Source: Scortum barcoo (Eukaryota > Chordata > Actinopteri > Centrarchiformes > Terapontidae). From it: 64,000 nt of DNA. Below are positions 1 to 10,975 of this stretch, in pieces (positions within the stretch are counted from its first letter, which is position 1; each line of letters opens with the position of its first letter). The notes under the pieces are model-generated. The model did no database searches, had not been told where the DNA came from, and was given only the letters and a program-made list of their open reading frames with translations. The stretch spans positions 6,671,880 through 6,735,879 of the forward strand of contig CM041538.1 of NCBI GenBank assembly GCA_023238725.1. The letters run 5' to 3'. The translations under genes and the position numbers were made by a program.

Positions 1-1574
1 TGCCTGATTGATGTGGCCAAGTTAAAGCTGCAGCTCTGATTTATACACAACAACAACAACAAAAAAAGTATATGGCCAAGCTATCAGCATGTGAAGTTCA
101 TACTCAACAGAAACTAAAACAACTTTGTCCTGCTTAGACTGCTATAGTGTTAAAAGTTTGGCTTGAGGTTGTTGCCACAGGAAAGACCATGTTACCCCAA
201 AAAATGGTTTATCATTTATATGGTGGCCATGTTAAGACAGTTTGCCAGGATCATTTTTAGACTTGGCTAAACTTTAAATCTTAATCAAGTCAGCCTCAAT
301 CAGTCAATCGGGATGTACGCAGTTTTATGGCACCATTAATGTAAACAACAGCCCAGAAATGTAGGTGAGAACTTTAAAGTGAACTCTGTCCAGTTTCATT
401 ACAAGTAAAGTCATTAAGCTACATAAGGTTCCCATTGTACAAGTGTCTATAACAGTATACATTCAAACAGTGTTGTTCAATCAGTTATGGATTGCACCTT
501 GAAGAACTGAACTCTCTGTCCATTCACAGCGGTCCTCTGCCCAATATTAATCTTTTAAGCATAGTTGTCTCAACACATTTCTGTAATTTGTCAAATTGGT
601 CAAGATATACATTTTTGCATCTGTTTTATTAAGCTGATGTGCACTGAGCTCTCAGGGTCACCTCATATACCCAAAACATATCCAGGAGGATGTGGTGGCT
701 CATATTACATATTACCTTCAGTTCAGGCTAAGACTAGGTTTACCTTCATGGTGGTTTTAAAGGTATTCAGTCAGCTCTCATGAGGGCTCATTATGTGCAT
801 GCTATGGTACATCGGTACAAGCACACTTCCTCTGTGCATCTATTTTTAAGTGAGTAATTACATTTCATGGATGTGTCTCAATGGTCTTTTATAGTGGGAT
901 GCTCTCTGAAGCAGACTGCCCAGTATTAGGCATGGAAACAGTCCTGTCAGTGTGCCTCTGAAACAAATGCTTGTTCTGGCTCTGCCTGGACAGAGGGCCT
1001 ATTAGGACTGATCGCCTGCAACATCAGCATGTTGGAAGCAGATGGCTGGTGGTGCCTGCAGTCGTATCTCACTCCCACACCAGGCTCTCTGGGTAGATTC
1101 GACATAAGCTTAATTAATGATTTGATAACTGCAGAGGCGTTAAAAGGAGCATGGAGACAGGCGTGAATTCCAAATGTAAGAGCTAAACTGGATAGTAATA
1201 CGATGTGAAGGGATTTCTTACCACATGCTTTACCAAATGCCCTCTCGTTCTCTCTCTGTCTCTCACACTTACTCAGATTGGCCCAGCGTGAGCTCTACAG
1301 CATGCTGTGAGTAAGAAATAAGTTGTGTGTCTAAGAACTAAACAAAGCAGATGTTTACTGAAGGCTGTGCTCCCTGTGAGCCTTCACACTATTCACACAC
1401 TATTGGGGACAGCCGATTATTCTTAAATCTAGGGGTTGTCAACCATCTGTCAAATTGGATGAATAAAGCAAAGCTTGCAGATCTTAGTAATGTGGAGTTT
1501 TTTAGTCAGAAACACCGTGAATAGATTACTTTAAAAAGTCCAAGAGTTCATGGGGCCACCTGGACTTCACTTGC
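1..1574. other. unannotated AT-rich DNA
   Basis: I see no gene, RNA gene or recognisable transposon here. The open frames are short and without family motifs. It looks like ordinary fish intronic or intergenic sequence. Confidence 0.5.
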
Positions 1575-1810
1575 AAAATGTCCCTGAAAGAGAGAAAAAC
1601 AACCGCAAAGAGACACAAAAAAAGAGGTGTAAAATGACCATAAAGAGAAACAAAACAATCACAGAGATGTATAATGGTCACAAAATGACCACAAAGAGAC
1701 ACAAAAATGATTAAAGAGATACAAAAATGACCATGAAGAGATGCAAAATGACAACAAAGAAATGCAAGAAGACAAGGACAAAAAGAGACCACAAAGAGAA
1801 ACAAAACTAT
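1575..1810. repeat. degenerate ~20-bp minisatellite
   Basis: Imperfect tandem units of roughly 18-21 bp built around CAAAATGACCACAAAGAGA recur across this stretch, with units near 1631, 1683, 1717 and 1786. The short reading frames open across it on both strands are a by-product of the repeat and not genes. Similar purine-rich minisatellites are common in fish genomes (general knowledge). Confidence 0.7.
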
Positions 1811-2129
1811 CACTACAGCCTCATTTCCACTGTAAAGTACGGCTCATCTCAACACAGCTCGACTCCCTTGGAGCTTTTTTTTTTTTTTTTTTTTTTTTAC
1901 CATTTGCAAAAGTTGTGCATAGTGCCTTGTACTGGTTGTTTTTTAAGGTATCACCTTGGCTGAGGTTCTAAGCGAGCTGAGCTGATATTAAAGGTGAAGT
2001 ACACTGCACACCACTGATTGGTCAGAGACTCTAATCCTTAGTAGGACTGTATTGAACTGAACTCGATGATGACTGCTTTATGGTGCTGTGATGAATGAGC
2101 TAACTAGCCAGCTAGCTAATAGCCCAACC
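1811..2129. repeat. dispersed repeat fragment with 24-nt poly-T
   Basis: A run of 24 T lies at 1875-1898, followed by sequence such as GGTTCTAAGCGAGCTGAGCT that resembles a short dispersed fish repeat I cannot name. It directly abuts the broken end of the minus-strand LTR retrotransposon, so the truncation point near 2130 may be an insertion or recombination junction. Confidence 0.35.
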
Positions 2130-2470
2130 TTCACCGTCAGCACTACCGTGTTACCTTGTGACGGAGGCAGCCCATGTGATGAAGTCCAGCGAGATGTGTG
2201 ACCAAGGTCTATGTGGTACCGGTAGTGGCTGGAGGAGCCCCATCCGGGCCTGCCTCGACGCCTTACTCCTGGCACAGACAGAGCAAGCTTTGACGTACTC
2301 AGCCACGTCCTTAGTGATAGACGGCCACCAGAGTCTTTGCTGGATCACAAAAACCGTTCCCTTGACTCCAGGATGGCATGTGAGCAGTGAGGTATGAGCA
2401 CAATGGATAACCTTTCAACGCAACGCTTCCGGTACAAACAACCGGTTGCGAGGGCAGCCCTCAGGAACTG
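2130..2470 (-). pseudogene. truncated integrase N-terminus, minus-strand element
   Basis: The zinc-binding HHCC region is recognisable (CHPGVKG, then QQRLWWPSITKDV and CSVCARSKAS), followed by PLPVPHRPWSHISLDFITW, the first catalytic aspartate region. A frameshift follows, then GLPPSQGNTVVLTV. Similarity ends near 2130, so the second aspartate and the glutamate of the DDE core are missing. This was once the enzyme that inserts element DNA. Confidence 0.8.
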
Positions 2471-2553
2471 TTTCTCCATGACTCGCTCGCTGCACATCCT
2501 TTTCTATCTACCAAGTGACCAATCCTACCACACGGTCAGGTGGTAGGATAGTT

Positions 2554-3109
2554 TCAGGCTCTCTTGGCAGTTGGTTCCAGCTCATACAGGCGGGACAGAA
2601 TATCAGGCTTGACATTCTGTGACCCCGGCCTGTATGAGAGCGTGAACCGGAACCTGCTAAAGAATAGTGCCCACCTTGCTTGTTGAGAGTTTAATCTTTT
2701 AGCAGACTTGAGGTATTGCAGGTTCTTATGATCGGTCAGGACGATGAAAGGCTGTTCTGCCCCCTCCAACCAGTGACGCCATTCTTCAAGCACCACCTTA
2801 ACCGCCAGCAACTCCTTATTTCCCACATCGTAATTCCTCTCTGCCGGTGTTAGTTTGCGGGAGAGGAAGGCACATGGGTGGATGCGGTTGTCCGTGGCAG
2901 ACCTCTGTGAAAAGGACAGCTCCTACCCCCTCATTCGAAGCATCCACTTCCACCACGAACTGAAGCGCTGGATCCGGCACCGTCAGGACGGGGGCTGTGG
3001 TGAACAGATCCTTGAGTTTTTGAAACGCCCCCTCGGCCTCGGGAGTCCACTGAAAAACTGACTTGACAGAGGTTAGAGCATGCAGCATGCAGGGGCGCTG
3101 CAACAGTGC
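2554..3109 (-). pseudogene. RNase H remnant, minus-strand element
   Basis: Two frames join the RT to RNase H. 3103-2816 has WTPEAEGAFQKLKDLFTTAP and FVVEVDASNEGVGAVL (first RNase H aspartate). 2826-2554 has MGNKELLAVKVVLEEWRHWL, the LTDHKNLQYL aspartate motif and QARWALFFSRF. The shift between them lies near 2816-2900. The order and spacing are those of Ty3/Gypsy pol. It would degrade the RNA of RNA-DNA hybrids. Confidence 0.8.
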
Positions 3110-4109
3110 GCTAAAATTCCTTATGTATGAACCTGTGCGGTAAAAGTTAGCGAACCCCAGGAATTGCTGTACCTTCTTCCTTGAAGTGAGTGGGGGTCAG
3201 TTGGTAACAGCGCTAACTTTAGCTGGGTCCATCGAGATATTGTTTGCTGTGATGACATAGCCCAGGAACGAGACTGAGGAGGCATGAAAGTCACACTTCT
3301 CTACCTTAACATATAGTTGGTTCTCCAGCAGGCGAATCAGGACCTGCCGGACATGACGTTGGTGGGTGGCGAGATTGGGAGAGAAGATGAGTATGTCGTC
3401 TAAATAAACAAAGACGAAATCATTCAGATATTCACATAATATTTCATTGATAAATGACTGGAAAACAGCTGGGGCATTGGTTAACCCAAAAGGCATGACT
3501 AAATATTCATAGTGTCCCTGAGGAGTGTTGAACCCAGTCTTCCACTCATCTCCCTCCCAGATCCGCACCAGGTGATAAGCGTTCTGCAGGTCCAGTTTGG
3601 TAAAGAATTTTGCCTGCTGGAGTAGCTCAAAGGCAGAGGAGATAAGTGGCAACAGGTAACGGTTCTTGACAGTGATTTTATTTAGTGCACTATAGTCAAT
3701 ACACGGCCGGAGCGCGAGCCGTCCTTCTTACCCACAAAGAAGAACCCAGCTCCGGCCGGTGATGATGAGGGGCGTATGATGCCGGACTGCGCAGCGACGT
3801 TTCAATATATTCCTCCATGGCCTTCCTCTCGGAGCTGGAGATGGAATACAGCCGAGCCTTAGGAATAGGAGCCCCTGGCAGGAGGCGAGGTCGATGGCAC
3901 AGTCCCATTCACGGTGGGGGCAGTGCAGTGACATAGCCTTGGCCTTGTTGAACACTTCCTTTAAGTCGTGGTAGCAAGGTGGGACTTTGGAAATGTCTGG
4001 ATAGTCGCTGGGGTTCAGGATCTGTTCATTGGTTCTCTGCTGGCCCCTGTTAACAGAGAGAGGAACAGACAAACACGAGACATGACAGGTAGACCCCCAC
4101 TGCTTCACC
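3110..4109 (-). pseudogene. reverse transcriptase remnant, minus-strand element
   Basis: The 3652-3197 frame encodes the RT palm with KLDLQNAYHLVRI (motif A), MPFGLTNAPAVFQ (motif B) and the catalytic YLDDILIF box (YLDD codons at plus 3395-3406), followed by QLYVKVEKCDFH and VSFLGYVI. Upstream, 4108-3697 holds the connector and fingers region in two frames, with a frameshift near 3860. The catalytic aspartates are present, but stops and shifts prevent full translation. Function would be copying element RNA into DNA. Confidence 0.85.
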
Positions 4110-4775
4110 CTCCCCGATTCCCCAATCTATGTGTGGGTTATGCTTAAACAGCCATGGAAACCCCAAAATGAGTGGGTGAGAGGAGCAGTTAAAAACATGA
4201 AACCGAATGTCTTCATAATGTACAGAGTCTATGGTTAGTCTTATTGGGAGGGTCCATTCAGTGACATAGTTCATCAATTTACCGTCCAATGACCTAGCAC
4301 TGACCGGGCTCTGGAGGGGTTCCAGAATTATGCCGAGAGAGGAGGCAAGAGCCTTGTCCATCAAACTCTCATCGGCACCCGAGTCTATCAGAGCTAAGAA
4401 TTGGTGTGGTGTTACCATCTTACCGTGAGTGTCACCTTGTGTGAGGAGCCGAGGAGGATTGTTCTTGTCTTTAGGTCGGCTCACCAGGGCCCTCCTTAGT
4501 CCTGATGAGCCTCCTTTTACTGGGCACGTGATAACACGGTGGCCTGGTTTGCCGCAGTAAAAACAAAGTCCCTCCTTCATCCTCCGGTGCCGTTCCTCCG
4601 GAGCCAACTTCGTCCTGCGCAGCTGCATGGGTTCCTCCGGAGCAGCAGAGGGCGCTGGTGCCGGCGCCGAAGGCAAGGACGGGATGGATCTTCGGTGTTC
4701 ACGGGAACCGCGTAGAAGCCCCCCGACCCTCAGAGGACCTCCGATCCTCTTGACGCCTCTCTCGCTCCCTCTCAT
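4110..4775 (-). pseudogene. zinc knuckle and aspartic protease, minus-strand element
   Basis: This frame carries one CCHC zinc knuckle, CFYCGKPGHRVITC (plus 4524-4565), which in Gag binds RNA. About 150 bp further it carries the retroviral-type aspartic protease active site LIDSGADE (plus about 4370-4396). A hydrophobic stretch ending PLILGFPWL is the usual protease C-terminal region before RT. It sits in a different frame from the upstream gag piece, so the original gag-pol reading frame is broken. The open frame runs on to 4050 as a shifted tail. Confidence 0.8.
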
Positions 4776-4791
4776 GGAGACGATTGTCGAT

Positions 4792-5525
4792 TCAAGTGGC
4801 CATGTCTACAAGGCTTTCAAAATTACCTGGCAACTCCATCGGTGCTAGGTGATCCTTGATCTCCTCCGTGAGTCTGTTGACAAAGGCGTCGCGGATCGCC
4901 ACATTGTCCCACCCGCTGTCCGCCACCAGAGTGCGGAATTCGATGGCGTAATCCACCACCCTCCGGTTTCTTTGTCGGAGGCTGAGTAGTGCTTGTGATG
5001 CCTCTCGCACTGGAGAGGTATTATCAAACATTTGAGATAAAGTCTTTTACATTCTGGCACAGCGCCGCCCCTTGAGCCCACTCTGCCGTGCCGGGCCCAG
5101 GCTGCCGCTGTGCCCGTCAGATGAGACACCATAAACGCGACCCGTGCCTGCTCCGAGGCAAAGGCAGCAGGGTCGTTCTTGAAGTGGAGATCACACTGTA
5201 CCAAGAATGGGCGGCACTCACCGGACTCTCCCGAGAATTTCTCTGGTGGGGCCAGGCGAACAGGGCAAGGCGAGGCGGACGGCTGTGCAGGAGCTGGGGT
5301 TGCCGGTGTGGAGGGAGCCAACCCCTCCAAACGGGTGACCACGAGTTGTAGCTGAGCGGTGAGTCTGTTAACCTGCGTGGCGACCTCCATTTGCAGCTCC
5401 GCTTGACGATCGGTGAGTTGTTGGACTCCTGCAGCGATGGTATTCAGCTTTGTCTCCTGATGTTGTAGCTTGGTTCCCTGTGCAGTCAGGGCTGACCTGA
5501 CTGTGTCGGCATCCGCTGGGTCCAT
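4792..5525 (-). pseudogene. gag (capsid-like) remnant, minus-strand element
   Basis: The ATG at 5525 starts MDPADADTVRSALTAQG, followed by a glutamine-rich likely coiled coil, a proline/alanine-rich linker, and a capsid-like region with LAPPEKFSGESGECRPFLVQ. The frame shifts near 5040-5085 and continues as FDNTSPVREASQALLSLRQ down to about 4792. This is the retrotransposon-type Gag also domesticated in mammalian PEG10/RTL genes (family knowledge). It would form the particle shell around element RNA if intact. The frameshift makes it a pseudogene. Confidence 0.8.
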
Positions 5526-5530
5526 TGCTG

Positions 5531-5542
5531 GCCAGATCGTTC
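5531..5542 (-). promoter_or_regulatory. self-priming primer-binding site
   Basis: Immediately inside the LTR the minus strand reads GAACGATCTGGC. Eleven of these 12 bases are complementary to GCCAGATCGTT within the LTR (plus coordinates 5736-5746). There is no usual TGG start of a tRNA-type primer site at the LTR junction. This matches the Tf1/sushi mechanism, in which the RNA's own 5' end folds back to prime reverse transcription. Confidence 0.7.
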
Positions 5543-5864
5543 TGTAACGCTGATGCTCAAAGCAGAAGGACCCAAATGCAGGACAACCGACACAGCAGAG
5601 TCTTTTTAGTTGATTTAATACAGTATTAAGACTTACAACAACGGGCTTGGTAACGATGATATGGCTTGATCAATAGTCTTGGCATGTAACACAGACAGGA
5701 GCAAACACATGAATGTGGTCACACAAACAAGACGCAACGATCTGGCAACAAGACAGCTGAAACGAGAGGAGAGTTAGGGATTTCAAAATAAAACAGACAA
5801 GCCAGAACAGGAAACAGAAAACATGACAGACATGAAAACTTAACAAACTTGACGGGACATAACA
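5543..5864 (-). repeat. 5' LTR of the minus-strand sushi-like element
   Basis: On the minus strand the LTR begins TGTTATGTCCC at 5864 and ends GCGTTACA at 5543, giving the TG...CA ends expected of an LTR. The gag start lies 18 bp further on. Its first ~105 bp and its end (TCCTGCATTTGGGTC) match the solo LTR at 52075-57512. Compared with that copy, about 121 bp between TTTCAG and the primer site is missing, including the TATA-like box. Confidence 0.85.
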
Positions 5865-8800
5865 CACTGTCGATCAAACCACTCCTCACAGTCTTGATAA
5901 TGCAGATTAATGTTGATTAAGCAGAAATAGTTCAAATGATGAATAAGGATGTTTTATTCCCTAATTCTGAGTTGAATTTGAGATTTGTACTTACAAAGAA
6001 ATATTCATGATTTACAACCCCTTACGTATTGGTGGGTTTAAAGATTAAAAATGACATGCATTTGATGTATATAGTAAGTTTTGTACTACATTTCAGCACA
6101 GAAACACCTGCAGTTTCAGGGTCAGAGACCAAGTGAGACAACTATAATGATGATGATGATTCACTGAATAGCCCTCCTGCTACAAAAAACCTTTCTGCAT
6201 TTTTGCACCACAGAGGAAGAAAAGGTCCTGTTTCCCCCAGCCAGGATGGGGGAAACATACTTGTGCAGTTGCGTCGTCTCTATGGAAACAGAGCGGGTCC
6301 GATGTCAGGGAGCAGCATGTGTGATCTCTGTGGCTCTCTCACTGAATGCATAAACCCTGTGAAGCACACCACAATAAGTCCTTGCTCCCCCATGAAATGA
6401 AAAACAACAGCCACCTATCAGCAAAATAAAAAAAAAACCCTCAGGCCAGGTAGTCCACAAGTTGAACCGCACACCAACAGTTAGCAATAAAATCCATCCA
6501 CCATTCAAAAACATAATCATCCCAATCCCACAAGTATCTGGAAGCTGAAGACTTTGGCCGGAATCTGTTCTTCCACTTTGCCATTAGTCTGCCTCTGTGC
6601 CTCTCTGGCTGCAGTTTGTGAGAGAGCCATCTGTTGTCAGGCATTAAATACCATCCTATGTTCAGATTAAAGAAGGCCTCTTCCTGTGGCAGAAGTTTTA
6701 TCATTAATATCAGTGTAAAAACAAATACATTTACAGTCTGCATTCAGTGGGGGTTGGGGTGGGGTATTATACTCCATTACATGTTTGTTATATTTTACAC
6801 ATTTATATATATTATTCTTATCTATTTATGTGACATATATTTTCTAATTAATTTATATTTAAAATTTACCTTAATCCCTCTGATATAAAGATTAAATTAG
6901 CGACCCCTAACCACTTGGCTTGTGACCGCTCACTTAAAAAAAACATTGTCCAGTTTAGGCCCTTTGTCATGTTTCAGATGTCCATGATTTATTAGCAGCA
7001 GTGCCACCAAAGAGAGATGTCCCTTCTAAAGTCCTTAGATGGTTTTATATGATGAATTTGTGTGGACCAAAGAGTTAAAGTGTGTCCATTTTAAAAGCAA
7101 AGATTAAAGAAAAGAACAAAAAAAAACAAAACAAAACAAAACTGGGTATCAGAACTTTTCCTTCTTTCCTCCTCTTTCCTCTTTCTTTCCATTAATCATC
7201 TCACAGCCACCCCCAGATTTTTTGTGACTCTTAAGAGGGCCTGATCCCGAGGTTGGAAACCACTGGCTACAACTTTCCAACTGCACCTAAAGTAGATAAA
7301 CTTTAGAAATCATCATCACCACTTCAAACAGATATAACAGTATAGTGCTGCTTTCACTTTGTTGCGTCAGTATTAACAATCTAATAACCATAGAGGTCAT
7401 AGAGGTGGATGCTGAGAGTCAGAGAGGCTCCACTCTCTGACTCTCTTGACAGTCTAGTCTGAAACTTTCACCTTGGAAACAGGTGGCTTTAGTTAAAAAA
7501 TTAAAAAAAGAGAAGCAATTAAGTCCTTTCTTGTGCTTCATGTCAGTGTGCTGACTTTTTAAATATTTTTCCAGGATTAAAAGCATTTCGTAACCTCAAC
7601 CACCTCTGAGAAAAATACCCATCAAAAAATAAATCACGCTTTAGTTGCCGTGACTAGGTTTTGTAACCAAATTATATACAGTACTTTGACAGAGACCATG
7701 GAGATACATTCAGGATAAACATTCATGACTTTGCAGATACATTTATTAAAACATCCCCTTATTATGCTGATAGAAATGTAATACAGGACGCGTTATGTTT
7801 CTTTTAAAATGTATTTTCTTGCTCAATTAGCAGCTGTTATTTTCACCAGGCAGGGTCGTAGTCACTTGTTGGTGTCATGTTTGGGTGTTAACATACTTTG
7901 TTCAAGTGTCCAAAAGTATAAGTGTATAATGCCTACGGTGTGTCACCTTGTTCACATGAAGTGCTTTGATAATTAGAAGCTGATTATACATCATACGAGA
8001 GTAGGATGTTAATTTCCTAATTTCTCTCTTCAGAAGAATTGTTAGCCAGACGCCGTGGCTGTTAAGCAGATTTGTGCAGACATACAACCCAGTGTAATTA
8101 AACGATTTAATTTTAGATAAAAACAAGCGCAGTACTTGTAGCAACAAACATTTACACATACAATGGAGAGATGAGGAAGGGTTTTTTTGACAGTAGTTGG
8201 TTCCAATTCATTACCACAAGAGTGCAACTTAAAAGTGCACCAATATTGATTAAAGCAGTCTTCCTGTTAGGATTTAATTCTTGTTATCCAGAGTAACACA
8301 GAACAAAAAGGAAAGGCAAAGTGACTGTCTGGGGGATTTGAAGTCCAGCTGGAATTTCAAGGCATGTTTTTCCTTTTCTTTTAGTGCCAGCTGAACATCT
8401 TGTCTAAAAAAAGACAGTTCGAATGGAGTTTAGCCAAGGACATCTACGCGCTCTGACATTTCTATTCTCTGTAGTCGACTCTCTTGGTGACAAAAAAAAA
8501 AAAAAACTGAGAAAAACACCTCTTGTGTGTTGTTGTGATTGAATGACCTTGGGTTTGTTTGTTGCTGTCAAACTCTGAAACAATGTGCTTGGTGAAGCTG
8601 GGGACTTTGATTCTTAAGACTCAAGTTTTTCAGCAACATTCAACAACGGCAGATTAAGACTCCCCTGAGATTTGAACATTCACTGCTGTCAGATGTCCTG
8701 TCTGTCTTTTGTTTTTCTCTAAAGGGCTACACATGCTGTATGTTGTTTAGCCAATTTTGAAATACACTGGCTTCATTAGCAGCTATCACTTTTCACAAAT

Positions 8801-10153
8801 TACATGTTTAATAGGCCATTATTTTAATTTCTGATTAACACCACCTTGTAGCCACTCAACTCCCCATCAGTTTCAGCCAGTTTCTCCAGAAATGGTCACT
8901 CTGTTTTGGGTCACTGACAAGCTTTCAGCCCACCTTAAAAGTAATTATGGATTCATTGTTGAGAGCAGCTTAGAGTCACAAAGTCATAAATCATTTCTGT
9001 CCTCTGCACTAAGCCTGATCACACTGAAAGGAAACTATTTAGTGCGGGGGATTTTCCTCTTTCAATCCAGTGATTAACGTAGGCAGTATTAAAAAAGGAT
9101 TGAATGAACAATGAGCTGACGAAATGGCGATGCAGGTGATTTGGTCAGACTGGAGGGCAGACTGTGTGGGTGGCAGAGCGACCTGTCGGCTTGAGAGACT
9201 GTCTCATAACCGATTTCACCCATAGATTGTATGTCCATCAACGCCTGTGTGTGTCTTAGTGCACACACTGACCCTCAACCACCTCATTTTAAGTAGCTAA
9301 AGACATTAAATCAGTCTTATCTAGAGAGATAGTCCCTGCTGCTATATTCCTTGTACGTTTGATACTGTTACACTTTTTTTTTCAAATTTGACATGAGCAC
9401 ATTAAGGTTCTCTCACGTTCTGCTGTCTTTCCTTTATGTGTGAATTTCTGCTGTTTCTCCCTGCTTCTTTGTTCTCCATCACCACCGTGACCTCTACGAT
9501 GTTCAGTGAGATTCAACTGTCCTATCCTTTTATATGGGTAATGCTTAAAGAAGATGTTTCATTGATGCACTCTAATTGCCAAAGTCTCTCTCCTTTGCTG
9601 ACCTCAGTAAATATTGCTAAATGCTTCAAATAAATAACCCTTTATTGACGTGGAAATGTTTGAATCCTTGAATCCTGCAAAGGTAAACTTGATAATGTCC
9701 TCCCAAGAAAAACACCACCATCATTAACATCGTAATATATATTGTGAACCAAGTCCTCTTTTGGTCTTGTAATTATGTAATTATGACTCCTGTTTGACAC
9801 GTCAGAGATTCGTGCTCACCATTAACCATGACCATGATCTATCCTCAAATCATTTTTGTGCCTAAACCTAACCAAACCTTGACTGTTGTGGTGACAGATC
9901 AGAAAACTGTTTTATTTTTGGTGGTTACACTGATTTCTAATGCTTTTGGACGGCAGTCACAAAATTGGTTCTACATGTTCAGCAGCTTTTTTACCAGAGC
10001 TACAAAGAGTACCAATGATTTTGCCCATTTCAGCCCATTCACTTCAAAATACATGCAATTTACCCTGTTATCAATGATTTTCAAAGCTGTGCATTCACTT
10101 TGTGAAGGTGTTTCCTTTTATTAGGCAGTCATTGTTTGGTTTAGAAATCAATT
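5865..10153. other. unannotated DNA, no gene recognised
   Basis: There are no motif-bearing reading frames, RNA genes or clear transposons. Short simple repeats occur, for example GAT at 6147-6163 and A-rich runs near 7117 and 8490. A perfect 13-bp stem hairpin lies at 7414-7445 and is listed separately. Confidence 0.5.
7414..7445. repeat. perfect 13-bp stem hairpin
   Basis: GAGAGTCAGAGAG at 7414-7426 is the exact reverse complement of CTCTCTGACTCTC at 7433-7445, with a 6-nt loop. There is no flanking T-run or miRNA-length stem, so the function is unknown. Confidence 0.7.
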
Positions 10154-10278
10154 TGCAGAGACTTGAAATGTGCTTATATTGTTATATTATTAATTATTAT
10201 GTTATCATTACATTGTGATGCTGGAATAGGGGCTGATTGATGTTCATTTCAATGGATGACTCATTTCAAGTCTCTGCA
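10154..10278. repeat. 125-bp inverted-repeat unit (MITE-like)
   Basis: A perfect 17-bp arm, TGCAGAGACTTGAAATG at 10154-10170, is mirrored by its reverse complement at 10262-10278 around an AT-rich 91-bp centre without coding potential. The compact TIR-bearing form suggests a miniature inverted-repeat element, but I see no clear target duplication. Confidence 0.45.
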
Positions 10279-10464
10279 GGTAAAATTTAAAATAGCGTGA
10301 AGTGAATCAAAATTAATGCCCCCAAGGAACATAGAAAATAAAGCACCCAACGTGGTCAGTAATAATGTTGTTAAGTACTGAAATATACTTAAAGTACTGC
10401 GGGTGCATCACTCACCTTTCTGGTTGAGTGCCTCCTATAAGAAACCAGCAGAAACTGGTGTTAG

Positions 10465-10959
10465 TGTTATGTATGTGGGGTTTTTGGACTACTTTGTGTG
10501 CTTGTGGTGTGTTTCCTTCTGCCTCCTGTGGGAGGTTCCTTCTTTTAGAGTGAAGAGGCGTGGCTACCTGCTGACTGGAGGCTGACACACCTGAACCACA
10601 TTTCTCATCACCCCTTTTTAAGCCGGAGCAGGGCTTCTCTTCGACGCTGGATTGTTCCACTATCTGTGGTAACGCTCTCGCTGCTGTGTTCAGTTCAGTT
10701 TCTGTGTTTAAACTCTTGCTTCTTGTGTGCTTTTCTAGTGACCCTTGTGCTCCGTTGTTTTCTGCCTCAGATACTCACCCATGTCCCGGATTTCTCTCCA
10801 GCCAGTAACCTGCCAGCCACGCCGCTCTGCTCTCCACTCCTCAACTTACCGGACCGCCTTTTGACTTACCTTTTGTTTAATTCTGATTAAATCAACTTTA
10901 AACCGCCCTCCGCTTCGGGTCTGCTTCTGGGTTCTCTTTTTTCAAACAGAGACTTAACA
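10465..10959 (+). repeat. 5' LTR (495 bp)
   Basis: It begins TGTTATGTATGTGGGG and ends GACTTAACA. A TATA-like TTTTTAAG at 10615-10622 sits about 30 bp upstream of GCTGGATTGTTC (10646-10657), which is therefore the likely transcript 5' end. ATTAAA near 10886 is a possible polyadenylation signal. Confidence 0.95.
10646..10657 (+). promoter_or_regulatory. predicted transcript start / self-primer segment
   Basis: GCTGGATTGTTC is the exact reverse complement of the 12 bases following the LTR (10960-10971). Its position ~30 bp after a TATA-like box fits the 5' end of the RNA. The 3' LTR repeats it at 15568-15579. Confidence 0.75.
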
Positions 10960-10971
10960 GAACAATCCAGC
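10960..10971 (+). promoter_or_regulatory. self-priming primer-binding site
   Basis: GAACAATCCAGC begins at the base directly after the LTR and pairs perfectly over 12 bases with 10646-10657. No tRNA-type TGG start is present at the LTR junction. This is the hallmark of Tf1/sushi self-primed reverse transcription. Confidence 0.8.
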
Positions 10972-10975
10972 CAGC

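Larger units (their letters stand above)
2130..5864 (-). mobile_element. 3'-truncated sushi-like Ty3/Gypsy chromovirus
   Basis: Read on the minus strand, this is a Metaviridae-type retrotransposon in the order LTR (5864-5543), gag, CCHC zinc knuckle, aspartic protease, RT, RNase H, start of integrase. The element stops inside the integrase core near 2130, so the rest of integrase, any chromodomain and the 3' LTR are missing. With only one LTR, no target duplication can be defined. Several frameshifts and stops break the coding region, so it cannot move autonomously. Gag starts MDPADADTVRSALTAQG, close to the gag start of the plus-strand element at 10976, which places both in the Tf1/sushi group. 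The family call is from motifs and the self-priming signature; the clade name is inference. Confidence 0.85.

Noticed and set aside
1526..1971. Several overlapping frames on both strands
   Set aside because: They arise from the purine-rich minisatellite and the poly-T run.
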